Shown in pieces: positions 1 through 8,431 of a DNA stretch of 64,000 nucleotides. Source of the DNA: a virus; IMG/VR virus record IMGVR_UViG_3300032308_002092, positions 1 to 64,000 of that record. One strand, given 5' to 3'. The notes below the pieces were generated by a model. The model was not told where the DNA came from, did no database searches, and worked only from the letters and a program-made list of their open reading frames with translations. A program made the position numbers and the translations under genes. Each line of letters begins with the position of its first letter. The first letter of the stretch is position 1.

Positions 1-62
1 CGCTTGGTCAACCACCAGGTCATTGCGTCTGTGATTTCTACGGTCTTGGCTGGTCTCTTCAT
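1..62 (-). CDS. Partial leftward gene, product unknown
   Basis: A leftward reading frame starts at an ATG (62 to 60) behind a strong ribosome binding site, AAGGAGG, eight bases upstream. It encodes MKRPAKTVEITDAMTWWLTK before running off the window edge. Too little is visible to name a product. It is divergent from the helicase gene, so bases 63-116 serve two start regions. Confidence 0.6.
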   Translation of the reverse strand, partial: MKRPAKTVEITDAMTWWLTK

Positions 63-82
63 GGATCATTCCTCCTTTGGGG

Positions 83-90
83 TATAAAAT
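83..90 (+). promoter_or_regulatory. Promoter-like box TATAAAAT before the helicase gene
   Basis: GGGGTATAAAAT lies 27 bases before the helicase ATG and resembles the GGTATAAATA boxes at 10253, 16887, 28130 and 55115(-). The box sits in a divergent intergenic region. No convincing -35 element is visible. The role is inferred from recurrence and position. Confidence 0.45.
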
Positions 91-116
91 ACTGACACAG
101 ATCATTAGGGGATCGG

Positions 117-1502
117 ATGAAGATACTCGTAAATAATTCCACGACTACCGTCGTATCCCCTGATAATGAATTGATATCGGGATTACGAAGACTTTTTACC
201 ATGAGAGATAAATCTAAAGAGTATCAAGTCAACCGTATGTCAAAAAATCCCTACGCTCGTATGTCTAAGGCGTATGAGCAGCTCAAATCCCAGGTCTACA
301 CCTCGCTACTAGATGAGTCTGTACCAGGTCAAGTCTCGTTCCCCACTCCGCTACTGGAGGTCTCTGGTCTACAGCCTACTGTAGACAGTAGATCTAGCAC
401 GGGCAAGACTATTTCCCTACCCTGGGACTCGTCCTACAAACCGGTGCAGCTCAGGCCGTACCAAGTCGAAGCCGTAGAGAAGGCAGCCAAATCCCAACGC
501 GGCATCATCAACATGGCTACCGGCTTGGGCAAGTCTAAGGTCGCCATCTTCCTTACTCGCCAACTCAAGAAGCGTACGCTCATAGTGGCACCCAACAAAT
601 CAATCGCCAACCAACTGTACGACGAGCTCTGTCAGTGCTTCGGCAAGCACTGCATCGGCTTCTACGGCTCCGGCAAGAAGAAGCTGGGTGACGTCACCGT
701 GGGTATAGCGCAGACCGTAGTCAACCACGTAGATGACTTCAAAGCCCACGACCTAGGCTTGGTGATAGTCGATGAAGCGCACCACACCGCAGCCACCACA
801 TTCTACTCCATAGTGGAGTCACTCTCCCACGTGGGCAACATCTACGGCCTCACCGCTACCGCCTTCAGGTCCGACGGCAAGGACCTACTGCTGAACGCTG
901 CGTGCGGGTTCCCTGTAGTCGAGTACGATGTGAAGTGGGGAATCCAGAACGGCTGGTTGGCAGAGCCAGTGTTCATCACTCGTAAGATTCGAACCTCGAC
1001 CCCGGACTACGATGATAAGCTGATGGCATACAAATCCCACATCCTCTCGGCCACAGAGATATCCTCTAGGATAGAGATCGATGCCCAGAAGATGATGCAG
1101 GCAGGTAAGGCTACTCTGATACTAGTGGACACCATCGAGCACGGCGAGGCGCTCTCGAAGTCGCTGGGTATACCGTTCGCCAAGGGCGAGGACAAGCAGT
1201 CGGAGGCTTACGTAGACCAACTCAACCAAGGCAAGATAGTTGGATTAGTTGCCACGGAGGGCAAGGCAGGAGAAGGCACCGATACCCGCAACGTAGACTG
1301 CCTCATCATGGCTCAGTTCACTGCAAGCAAAGGCGCAGTACTCCAAGCAGTAGGAAGAGGATTGCGTAAACAAGGCAATAAAACTCATTGTTACATTCTA
1401 GACTACTGGCCGACCTCCAGCCGTATGCTAGGTAGGCACGCAGCAAAGCGAGTAGAATTCTACCAAGAAATCACAGATCAAGTAAAAGTCCTAGATCAGT
1501 AG
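117..1502 (+). CDS. Superfamily 2 DNA helicase, UvsW-like
   Basis: This is a 461-residue SF2 helicase of the kind phages use to remodel replication and recombination intermediates. The N-terminal ~110 residues are not recognised. The helicase core then shows a Q-motif-like RPYQ, Walker A MATGLGKS (about 133-140), the DEAH box (219-222), motif III GLTAT, and motif VI QAVGRGLRK (about 409-417). Start is the ATG after AGGGGA. It heads the rightward DNA-metabolism block. T4 UvsW is the closest functional model; a bacterial-type DEAD/DEAH helicase is the alternative. Confidence 0.85.
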   Translation: MKILVNNSTTTVVSPDNELISGLRRLFTMRDKSKEYQVNRMSKNPYARMSKAYEQLKSQVYTSLLDESVPGQVSFPTPLLEVSGLQPTVDSRSSTGKTISLPWDSSYKPVQLRPYQVEAVEKAAKSQRGIINMATGLGKSKVAIFLTRQLKKRTLIVAPNKSIANQLYDELCQCFGKHCIGFYGSGKKKLGDVTVGIAQTVVNHVDDFKAHDLGLVIVDEAHHTAATTFYSIVESLSHVGNIYGLTATAFRSDGKDLLLNAACGFPVVEYDVKWGIQNGWLAEPVFITRKIRTSTPDYDDKLMAYKSHILSATEISSRIEIDAQKMMQAGKATLILVDTIEHGEALSKSLGIPFAKGEDKQSEAYVDQLNQGKIVGLVATEGKAGEGTDTRNVDCLIMAQFTASKGAVLQAVGRGLRKQGNKTHCYILDYWPTSSRMLGRHAAKRVEFYQEITDQVKVLDQ

Positions 1503-1512
1503 GGAGATCCAC

Positions 1513-1815
1513 ATGCAAGAAGTAAAGATGATTGGTCATGGGCGTTACTCAATCTCTAGAGTCGGAGATGGAGTTGGTGACTCTGGTCCAATGCTAGAGT
1601 CAATCAACCCAGAAACACTAGAGACCACCTCTGGTGTAATCAAGGTAGGTTGCCGCATCCGCTGCGGTTCTATATACGCCAGGACCTACGCTAGCCAAGA
1701 CTGGTGGCTGACCTCCAAGGTGACTGAGATCTTCGATCACGAAGAAGGTGAGTTCTCCTCGTCGTGTAAGTTTAGGACTGAGTCTAACTCCGTCTACATC
1801 TGCAAGAATTTCTGA
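1513..1815 (+). CDS. Small protein of unknown function
   Basis: A 100-residue product with no recognised family. It has a good ribosome binding site (GGAGAT) and follows the helicase by 10 bases, so the two are probably co-transcribed. The sequence is polar with several serines and three cysteines (C47, C51 and C86 approximately) and no membrane segment. Confidence 0.7.
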   Translation: MQEVKMIGHGRYSISRVGDGVGDSGPMLESINPETLETTSGVIKVGCRIRCGSIYARTYASQDWWLTSKVTEIFDHEEGEFSSSCKFRTESNSVYICKNF

Positions 1816-1837
1816 CTTACCCTGTATCTGATGACAG

Positions 1838-1843
1838 TACAAT
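1838..1843 (+). promoter_or_regulatory. Possible -10 element (TACAAT)
   Basis: CAGTACAAT lies in the 62-base gap before the gene at 1878, about 35 bases from its ATG. TACAAT also occurs in the TGTGATACAAT element at 53511. No clear -35 was seen. Weak evidence. Confidence 0.3.
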
Positions 1844-1877
1844 CAACGACGTACCGTGTCATAAACAAGGAGACCCA

Positions 1878-2180
1878 ATGTACTCGAATTCAAAAAGCGT
1901 CAATAGTGTTCTCACCAACAATGTTGCAACAGTTGAGTCTAATTTATCGAAAAGCACTCTAGAGCTATTAGAACAGTTCAGATCCCTCCCAGAAGGATCC
2001 TATACCCGGGATGAAAGTCTAAAAATTCTAAGTCGACACCCTACTGAGCTATCAGACGCAGAAGTAAGCTCTTTTCTAAGAGAGGTTTTAGATCAAAACC
2101 CAACTAGCCGTTTAGATGATCTGAATGCGTTGACGCTAGCAGATGGTACACATTTGTTGACCGCTTACTTCCGCCAATAA
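1878..2180 (+). CDS. Small protein of unknown function
   Basis: A 100-residue, largely helical-looking, acidic protein with no recognised domain. Its leader, AACAAGGAGACCCAATGT, is nearly identical to that of the next gene (AACAAGGAGACACAATGT). This fixes the start and suggests the same translation strength for both. Confidence 0.7.
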   Translation: MYSNSKSVNSVLTNNVATVESNLSKSTLELLEQFRSLPEGSYTRDESLKILSRHPTELSDAEVSSFLREVLDQNPTSRLDDLNALTLADGTHLLTAYFRQ

Positions 2181-2203
2181 GAAATCATGAACAAGGAGAC
2201 ACA

Positions 2204-2638
2204 ATGTCATTAAATCCAGAGAACAAGTGCGCCCAGCTTCTAAGCAACCCAGTAGCAGAGCTAGAGCTTGGCGAGCAGTCGCTGGTCAAGATGTTTGACA
2301 TGCAGAAATCTCTGCAAGAGAGACTTGGCTACGACTTCGACAATCTGACCATGGAGCAAAGAGTTGCCCACTTGAAGGAGAATTGGATCGCGCTTAGTGA
2401 CGAGTTCAGCGAGACGCTCGAGCGTTTGCCGTGGAAGAAGTGGAAGAAGTATACTCCAGAGGCAAAAGCCGACTGGACCTCAGAGGAGCAGAAAGTTGAG
2501 ACACAGTTCGAAGTTATCGATATGTTTCACTTCATGATCAACATGGCCCTCCTGGTGGGCATTGATGGAGAAACTGCGTGGAAGATGTACGCGCAAAAGA
2601 ACGCAGAGAATTTCGCACGTCAAGATAGAGGCTACTAA
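2204..2638 (+). CDS. Dimeric all-alpha dUTPase (MazG-superfamily)
   Basis: 144 residues. Enzymes of this family hydrolyse dUTP to dUMP and pyrophosphate. The sequence shows the family pattern: a MFDMQ...L helix near 30-40, metal-binding E67xxE70 followed by LPWKKWKK, the second acidic pair E103xxD106 in EVIDMFHF, and the C-terminal signature KNAENFARQDRGY. This matches the dUTPase_2 group, not trimeric dUTPases. Its activity would feed dUMP to thymidylate-synthase-like enzymes; two such homologues lie in the leftward cluster. Another dNTP specificity cannot be excluded. Confidence 0.75.
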   Translation: MSLNPENKCAQLLSNPVAELELGEQSLVKMFDMQKSLQERLGYDFDNLTMEQRVAHLKENWIALSDEFSETLERLPWKKWKKYTPEAKADWTSEEQKVETQFEVIDMFHFMINMALLVGIDGETAWKMYAQKNAENFARQDRGY

Positions 2639-2658
2639 CACCACTACCTAAGTACAAC

Positions 2659-2673
2659 CCTCCTCACAGGAGG
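2659..2673 (+). promoter_or_regulatory. Hairpin sequestering the ribosome binding site
   Basis: CCTCCT (2659-2664), a three-base loop, and AGGAGG (2668-2673) form a perfect 6-bp hairpin. It buries the ribosome binding site five bases before the ATG at 2678. A GTACAAC motif lies just upstream. The RuvC-like gene at 8432 has the same arrangement. Confidence 0.55.
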
Positions 2674-2677
2674 ATTC

Positions 2678-3373
2678 ATGAGAATCACGCCATCCGCTTT
2701 CCCATCGGCCATAAACATAAAGCACGCCAAGCCGCTAGATAAAGAGAGTATCTGGCCGATGAACGTGGAGCTTGCCGTTTTTAGCGTACCCATCCGTAAG
2801 AAAGATGGGTACGACCTTGCTTCTGTGCGATCGCTTGCAACTAAGCTTAAAGCCTCTATGGCACCAAATGGCAAGGTATTTATAAACTGCTATGCCCCAG
2901 CGGAATGTAAGTCTAGACCTTTCGAGGTGGCAAGTGAGATGGCCAAAGCTGGCTTCAACCATGTCGAGAATCTAGTGATAGAAAAGACATGGATGCCAGG
3001 TAGGAAGTCGGACTCTACTCTGGTCAACACCCATGAGTTCGTGTTCTTCTTCGTGAACGGCGAGCAGTGGACGATAGACAGAGCACCAGTGAGGCAGTAT
3101 CTCATGCTGCCAGAGGATCAGCCATGCTGTGGAAACACTTGGCTGGTACAGTCAGGCTCCCTAGACGAAGCTTACTCAGATGACCTGGCAGAGCTGATAG
3201 TCCGCTTCTCAGACCTGCTTCCAGGTAGCTCGGTGTTTGACCCGTACATGGGTAACACCGGCATCATCAAGGCGTGTCTTAAGTTAGGTCACTCACTCAC
3301 GGGCTTCGAGTCCGACCTAAAGAAGATCAAGCAGTATCAGAAAATAATCGAAGAATTTAAATTGGAGGAGTAA
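2678..3373 (+). CDS. DNA methyltransferase-fold protein, catalytic motif missing
   Basis: 231 residues. The C-terminal third resembles the SAM-binding end of N4/N6-type DNA methyltransferases: SSVFDPYMGNTGIIKACLKLG (motif I, FxGxG-like) followed by GFESD (acidic motif II). In this family the catalytic DPPY motif lies near the N-terminus. The corresponding strand here reads ELAVFSVPIR, with no D/N/S-P-P-Y/F/W. It may be a SAM-binding protein without methyl transfer, or a divergent enzyme. Its ribosome binding site lies in a hairpin. Confidence 0.55.
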   Translation: MRITPSAFPSAINIKHAKPLDKESIWPMNVELAVFSVPIRKKDGYDLASVRSLATKLKASMAPNGKVFINCYAPAECKSRPFEVASEMAKAGFNHVENLVIEKTWMPGRKSDSTLVNTHEFVFFFVNGEQWTIDRAPVRQYLMLPEDQPCCGNTWLVQSGSLDEAYSDDLAELIVRFSDLLPGSSVFDPYMGNTGIIKACLKLGHSLTGFESDLKKIKQYQKIIEEFKLEE

Positions 3374-3374
3374 C

Positions 3375-5087
3375 ATGAGCATCGCTTACATCAAGTCTAA
3401 GGCCAAGACTACGGTCTCAGGTCAGAGTGAACTAGAGAAAATTGTGGACGAGACTTTGGCCCACGCCGCTACGGTAGTGGGAAGAACACTCGGGCCAAGT
3501 GGGCGCCCCATAGTTCTGGAGCGAGAGGGACTTTCACCCATCATCACCAAAGATGGTGTCACGGTGCTCAAGCACCTAGGTCTACCTTCTGCAACCCACA
3601 ATCTCATCCTGGACACAGTGAAGGAGGTATCCCTCAACACAGCCAGGGACGCAGGTGACGGCACTACTACCGCTATCGTGCTGGCAGATGCCATCGTGCG
3701 TGAGGGTAAGAAGTATCTGCGTGAGAATCCAAAGTCAAACCCACAGCGCGTGATGCGCGAGCTACAACACTGCTACAGCTCTGTAGTTGTTCCTTTCCTA
3801 GAGAGGGTATCAACCCCAGTAACTACCGACGAGCACCTACATCGCGTAGCCATGATCTCCGCCAACGGCGACGAGGAGATCGCCGCTTCGGTGGTCAAGG
3901 CCGTAACTGCTGCAGGCGAAGACGGAACTGTCCTGATCCAGGAAGATCAGGGCGGAGGGATGCGAGTAGAGACAGTCGACGGTTACATCGTCACGACTGG
4001 ACTTAGGGACATCGGTGCTATCGGCGTAGCTTTCGTCAACGACCGTGCTGGGCAGCAAGTCAAGATGGACGCGGGACTAGTAGTACTGTTCGACGGCACA
4101 CTGAACGATCTCGTACTACCTGCTGCGATCCAGAGTGCTTGCGAGAACAACCCCGATTTGTACGGTAAACCCATCGTCGTATTCGCACACGACTTCTCCG
4201 ACCCCGTCATCGAGAAGTTCTTGAAATCGACCAAGGCGGGAGTCACAGTACTTCCAATCAAGACACCCAAGTCTACGCTCACCAACAGCAGAACTATGTT
4301 TCTGCAAGACATGTCGGCTTACGCCGGTGGCACGGTCATGGACCCAGCTACCGCACCTGGCTTTACCGAGAACAACTTCGGCTTCTTCACTCAAGTCAGA
4401 TGTGGCTACTACGAGACCTTCTTGCAAGCAGAGGTAGACTCGGAGCAACTAGAGAGTCGCGTAGAGGAGCTCAAGGCAATTCTAGCTGGAGCTAGATCAG
4501 AGCACGATCAAGCCCACTTGCGAGCACACCTAGGTAAGCTCACTGGCGGTATCGCTACGGTTTGGGTAGGCGGAATGACGGATGCTGAGATCCGTGAGCG
4601 CAAAGATAGAGTGCAAGACGCAGTTGAGGCAGTTAGATCTGCAGTAGCAGAAGGTATCGTACCCGGTGGCTGCTCTACTCACTTGTCTCTAGCGGTAGAG
4701 ATCCTCGGCAGCAAGTCGTATGCTCACTCCTGGAAGATCCTCAGCCAAGCCCTTAATCAGCCTATCATAAAACTACTCTCCAACTGCGGAGAAGAAGAGC
4801 TGATCCCAGAGGTCATGACTAACATCTGCGACAGCATCAACTCGAACGGCATCGCCACTAAGACCTTCGACGCAGATGTCCACAAGATGGTGGACGCGGT
4901 AGAAGCAGGGATAGTAGAACCAAGCAAGGTCCACCGTATTGCCATCGGCAACGCGCTATCCGTAGCAGGTGTGCTGATGACCGTAGGTGGTATCGTAGTT
5001 TCTCCACGTGACTACAATCTAGAGACTCAACTAGAGCTCTCTAGGGACGCTTTTAAGAACATGCTGAACCAAGGAGACGAGCAATGA
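3375..5087 (+). CDS. GroEL-type chaperonin
   Basis: 570 residues, close to bacterial GroEL (~545). Hsp60 hallmarks are present: RTLGPSGRPIVL near the N-terminus, the ATPase motif DAGDGTTTA with the catalytic Asp near residue 95, GTVLIQEDQGGG, and a C-terminal equatorial DRVQDAVEAVRSAV in which the second catalytic Asp is kept. The usual GGGVA is GGCST and the C-terminal GGM tail is absent. No GroES-like gene is visible, so it may use the host co-chaperonin or none. Phage chaperonins are thought to fold virion proteins; client proteins here are unknown. Confidence 0.9.
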   Translation: MSIAYIKSKAKTTVSGQSELEKIVDETLAHAATVVGRTLGPSGRPIVLEREGLSPIITKDGVTVLKHLGLPSATHNLILDTVKEVSLNTARDAGDGTTTAIVLADAIVREGKKYLRENPKSNPQRVMRELQHCYSSVVVPFLERVSTPVTTDEHLHRVAMISANGDEEIAASVVKAVTAAGEDGTVLIQEDQGGGMRVETVDGYIVTTGLRDIGAIGVAFVNDRAGQQVKMDAGLVVLFDGTLNDLVLPAAIQSACENNPDLYGKPIVVFAHDFSDPVIEKFLKSTKAGVTVLPIKTPKSTLTNSRTMFLQDMSAYAGGTVMDPATAPGFTENNFGFFTQVRCGYYETFLQAEVDSEQLESRVEELKAILAGARSEHDQAHLRAHLGKLTGGIATVWVGGMTDAEIRERKDRVQDAVEAVRSAVAEGIVPGGCSTHLSLAVEILGSKSYAHSWKILSQALNQPIIKLLSNCGEEELIPEVMTNICDSINSNGIATKTFDADVHKMVDAVEAGIVEPSKVHRIAIGNALSVAGVLMTVGGIVVSPRDYNLETQLELSRDAFKNMLNQGDEQ

Positions 5088-5860
5088 TCAAGACAATTTT
5101 AGAGCAGCTGTGGGCGAACGAGAAGACCAGGTACGTGCTACTGGTAGTTGGTGGGCTACTGGTCGGAGTACTGTCGACCGTGCTCCTGTATCCAACCAAG
5201 CAGATCCGAGAAGAAGCACAGAAAGAACTACGTGAGCAAGTGCAGCAGGAAGCACAGTCCTCTTTTGCAAAGAGAGAGCAAGAGCTTACAGAGCGCTTCA
5301 CAAAAGAAGTGAATACGCTTACCTCCCAAGTAGAGAAGTCCATGCAAGAGCAATCTTCCCTCCAGAAGAAAGTATCCTCTCTGACCACCGAGAACACGCA
5401 GCTCAAGCAGAAGCGAAGGGTTGAGACTATCATCGTCAAGAAGCCAGATGGTACAGAAGAGACCCACATCGTTGACGTCACGGATACCGAGTCTATCTCA
5501 TCCAAGCACGAGCAGCAGATCTCAGAGCTAAACGAGACCCACAAGCAAGAAGTAAAAGAGCTGGAAAACAAGCACCAAGAGCAGATCGTGGCTGAGCAAA
5601 ACAAGTCACAGAAGAAAATAGATGAGGTCTCGCAGGAGCTCTCGAAGTCCAAGCAGACAATCGAGCTCCTAGAGAAGACCAGTAAAACCATCACTACCAA
5701 CGTGCGCAACTTTGGTATCGGCGCTGGATACACTACTGATCGCGACTACTCCGGCGAGGTGTCGTACCAGTTCTGGGGTCCAGTCTACATGCAGCTCTCA
5801 GGTGACTCTGACTTCAAGTCAGATTACCTCGGCAGAGCAACCCTGGGGATCCGCTTCTAA
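5084..5860 (+). CDS. Membrane-anchored coiled-coil protein
   Basis: 258 residues. One membrane helix (about 17-36, VLLVVGGLLVGVLSTVLLY) is followed by a long Glu/Gln/Lys-rich coiled coil to about residue 205. The C-terminal ~50 residues are Gly/aromatic-rich and look beta-structured (FGIGAGYTTDRDYSGEVSY). The start overlaps the chaperonin stop by four bases, so translation is coupled. No family recognised. A spanin-like or envelope-associated role is possible but unsupported. Confidence 0.7.
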   Translation: MIKTILEQLWANEKTRYVLLVVGGLLVGVLSTVLLYPTKQIREEAQKELREQVQQEAQSSFAKREQELTERFTKEVNTLTSQVEKSMQEQSSLQKKVSSLTTENTQLKQKRRVETIIVKKPDGTEETHIVDVTDTESISSKHEQQISELNETHKQEVKELENKHQEQIVAEQNKSQKKIDEVSQELSKSKQTIELLEKTSKTITTNVRNFGIGAGYTTDRDYSGEVSYQFWGPVYMQLSGDSDFKSDYLGRATLGIRF

Positions 5861-5861
5861 T

Positions 5862-6212
5862 ATGCCCAAATATACGTTTCAATGTACTAAGTGTGGACAC
5901 AAAAAAGCTGCGTACACGAACACTAACATTCGTGTTGCTCCGTGCCAAGAGTGTCATAGCCCTGCAATCAGGTTACCTCCAAACACCAACAAGGCTAATG
6001 TCACAGAACTGATCGATTCCTATTCCGGAGTACATCTATCCCCAGAATACAGGAACGAGATGGATCAGAGATCTCTAGATCACTTCTGGGCAGTCGAAGT
6101 GCCGAGACTAGTTGGTGAGCACCCAGAAGCCGAGTGTCTAGCCAATGGCTGGCTCTACAAGAATGAAAAGGGAGAGCTCTGTATTCAGACCAAGCCGCCC
6201 AACAGGAGATGA
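5862..6212 (+). CDS. Small zinc-ribbon protein
   Basis: 116 residues beginning MPKYTFQCTKCGHKK. Two CxxC knuckles (C8/C11 and about C28/C31) resemble FmdB-type zinc ribbons. The ATG directly follows the upstream stop. An in-frame start 150 bases earlier would overlap the upstream gene heavily and is unlikely. The rest is not recognised. It lies directly before the gp46-like gene. Confidence 0.65.
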   Translation: MPKYTFQCTKCGHKKAAYTNTNIRVAPCQECHSPAIRLPPNTNKANVTELIDSYSGVHLSPEYRNEMDQRSLDHFWAVEVPRLVGEHPEAECLANGWLYKNEKGELCIQTKPPNRR

Positions 6213-6215
6213 TGC

Positions 6216-7979
6216 TTGCAGATACAGTCGATCAAGATAAGTAACTTCCTCAGTATCGGGGAAGCAGAAGTACAGTTCCCAAATCAAGGCATGCTACTAA
6301 TAGAGGGTTGGAACCATGACAATCAGTCAAGCAACGGCGCTGGCAAATCTTCTATTCTGTCTGCAGCATCTTGGTGTCTATACGGTAAACTCCCCCGTGG
6401 GATCACATCTACTTCTGTTACTAGATCCGGAGAAAAGTCCACATCTGTATCACTTGAATATAGATCTAATACTGGACACTTTAATATCCAGAGAACTAGA
6501 GGCCCTAACGCGCTCTGGCTCTCGGTGGATGGTGAGGACCCAAAGCAAGTAGATCAAGAGCAGCTTGATGAGATACTTGGCTTATCCTACGAACGCTTCC
6601 TACAGATAGCTTACTTCGCACAAGGTCTAGGCCAGAGGTTCCTAGATCTGTCAGATACAGATAAGAAGCAGCTATTCCTAGATCTGTCCAACTCGGTAGA
6701 CTACTCTGCAGCAAAGCAGAAGGTTGAGGCAAAGCTCAAAACTCTTGTCTCTGAAAAATCAGCGTTAGAGCTTAGGTCAGCGCAGGTCAATGCTAAGCTA
6801 GAAGAGCTGTCCTCTGTAACTATAGATACGGTTGCATTAAACCAAACCTTAGAGCAACTATACTTGCAGCGAAGCAAGCAGCAACTCCACATGTTAGAAC
6901 TATCTAAAACTCTGAACCCTCCAGATACAGCTAAACACAAAGATCTTTTGTCCAAGCTCAGAGGGCAGCTATCTAAGATACAAGAAGCGAAAGGCGAGTT
7001 GCGGCAGCTGCACATTCAGCTCAAGCAGCTCAGCGCACCCATTGAGAAACCCTCGCCTCTGCCTTGCCCACACTGTAATGGCGCTCTAACCATAGACGAA
7101 GACACAGTAGTTGTCTGCGATACCCAAGCCATGGAAGACTCCTACTTCAGGCTACTAACTAGACAGAAAACCAGAGTCGAGGACATCAAGTCTAAGATCA
7201 TCGACGTCGATTCCTTGGTCTCAAAAGAAGAGAGAACCAGAGAGGCGATCGAAGCCTGTGAGCAAGAAGTGCGAGATCTATCCACTAAGTACCTTGAGAC
7301 AAAGTCTGACATGGATCAACTGACCATGGCTATCAGTAAGACCAACCATTCTGTTGAAATCACGCTAGCAGAGGTGTCTAGAGCAGAGGCACTGTCCTCT
7401 AGGTTGGGTAAACTCAGGGACGAAGCCGAATCCATATCTGTCGATATCGCCGAGCTGAATTCAAAGATCCTCATCCTGAGTGAAGCGATAAGTGTCCTTG
7501 GACCATCCGGTATCCAAGCCTACGTGCTTGATTCCATCATAGACCAGTTCAATGAGTTCGTTAGAGGCGTCTTGTCTGAGGCTTGGCCATCTATAACCTA
7601 CGAGTTGCTGTCGTTCAAAGAGAATAAAACTGGGGTCGTATCCACTAGGTTCTCAGACTCTGTGTCTATAGACGGTAGGGTTACCACTATAGGAGCCATG
7701 TCTGGTGGCGAGAGGCGCTGTCTATCTATAGCCATAGACCTCGCGGTATCCAAGGTACACTCCCTATACTCTGGTGTCCAGGTTGCCCCGCTGATACTAG
7801 ACGAGCCCTTTGACCACATGGACTCTACCAATAGAGAGCGAGCTATCTCCATACTCCAGACCGTGGCTAACGATACCACAATTGTGGTAGTCGATCATGC
7901 CAATGAAGTCAAGGGGTTATTCGATTCCATCATCACCGTGGAGAAGAAGGGTGGTATATCTGCCGTCAGGGTAGAATAG
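6216..7979 (+). CDS. Recombination nuclease ATPase subunit, Rad50/SbcC/gp46-like
   Basis: 587 residues. Walker A SSNGAGKSS (about 38-46), a long central coiled coil, a zinc-hook CPHC (C284-C287), the ABC signature SGGERRCLS (about 496) and Walker B LILDEPFDHMD (about 526-535). The length matches T4 gp46 and T5 D13. Partnered with the Mre11-like subunit at 19830, it would process DNA ends for recombination-dependent replication. The start is a TTG with AGGAG seven bases upstream; the nearby ATG is out of frame. Confidence 0.85.
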   Translation: MQIQSIKISNFLSIGEAEVQFPNQGMLLIEGWNHDNQSSNGAGKSSILSAASWCLYGKLPRGITSTSVTRSGEKSTSVSLEYRSNTGHFNIQRTRGPNALWLSVDGEDPKQVDQEQLDEILGLSYERFLQIAYFAQGLGQRFLDLSDTDKKQLFLDLSNSVDYSAAKQKVEAKLKTLVSEKSALELRSAQVNAKLEELSSVTIDTVALNQTLEQLYLQRSKQQLHMLELSKTLNPPDTAKHKDLLSKLRGQLSKIQEAKGELRQLHIQLKQLSAPIEKPSPLPCPHCNGALTIDEDTVVVCDTQAMEDSYFRLLTRQKTRVEDIKSKIIDVDSLVSKEERTREAIEACEQEVRDLSTKYLETKSDMDQLTMAISKTNHSVEITLAEVSRAEALSSRLGKLRDEAESISVDIAELNSKILILSEAISVLGPSGIQAYVLDSIIDQFNEFVRGVLSEAWPSITYELLSFKENKTGVVSTRFSDSVSIDGRVTTIGAMSGGERRCLSIAIDLAVSKVHSLYSGVQVAPLILDEPFDHMDSTNRERAISILQTVANDTTIVVVDHANEVKGLFDSIITVEKKGGISAVRVE

Positions 7980-7999
7980 ATATAGCCACATCGGAGACC

Positions 8000-8404
8000 T
8001 TGGTGACAGATAAACTAGACAAAGCCATACCAGGCATCCCATCACCTACTGCGCCAAAGCCACCCAAGGTGCCTTCTATGGCACCTACGTCTAAGAAGTC
8101 TGCGGTCAAGCAGATAGAGCAGCTCAAAAGTCCACAGATGAACGAGCTGCACATGAAGCAAGCCAAGACCATGGAAGCTAGCCTCAAGAACCCTATGGCC
8201 ATGACCAAGGACGAGAACGAGCAATCCTTCCACGTCACCAAGGACGGTTCTAGGGTCACTACCGAGCCTATCCCCCTAAGCCATATCGATTCCCACCTGG
8301 GCGGCAAAGATCGCCTAGAGCAAGCAGGATACAACCTGGTCCCAGTCAAGCGCGAGCGACTAGTCAAGCAACCAAACGGTCAGTGGTCCATCGAAGAGTA
8401 CTGA
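8000..8404 (+). CDS. Protein of unknown function with C-terminal NGQW motif
   Basis: 134 residues. The N-terminal half is Pro/Lys/Ser-rich and probably disordered; the second half has a compact region (SFHVTKDGSRVTTEPI...). The protein ends with LVKQPNGQWSIEEY, which matches the NGQWxLxKS motif of four head-region proteins. Start is TTG 8000 or GTG 8003 after GGAGA. Its place among replication genes is odd if the motif is a virion signal. Confidence 0.6.
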   Translation: MVTDKLDKAIPGIPSPTAPKPPKVPSMAPTSKKSAVKQIEQLKSPQMNELHMKQAKTMEASLKNPMAMTKDENEQSFHVTKDGSRVTTEPIPLSHIDSHLGGKDRLEQAGYNLVPVKRERLVKQPNGQWSIEEY

Positions 8405-8411
8405 GTACAAC

Positions 8412-8428
8412 TACCTCAATGTGAGGTA
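8412..8428 (+). promoter_or_regulatory. Hairpin sequestering the ribosome binding site
   Basis: TACCTCA (8412-8418), loop ATG, TGAGGTA (8422-8428) form a perfect 7-bp hairpin. It covers the GAGG ribosome binding site four bases before the ATG at 8432. GTACAAC precedes it, as at the 2659 hairpin. Confidence 0.55.
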
Positions 8429-8431
8429 ACC

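Noticed and set aside
980-1005. GGTTCGAATC-like T-loop on the minus strand
   Set aside because: It lies inside the helicase gene and no acceptor, D or anticodon arms can be formed around it.
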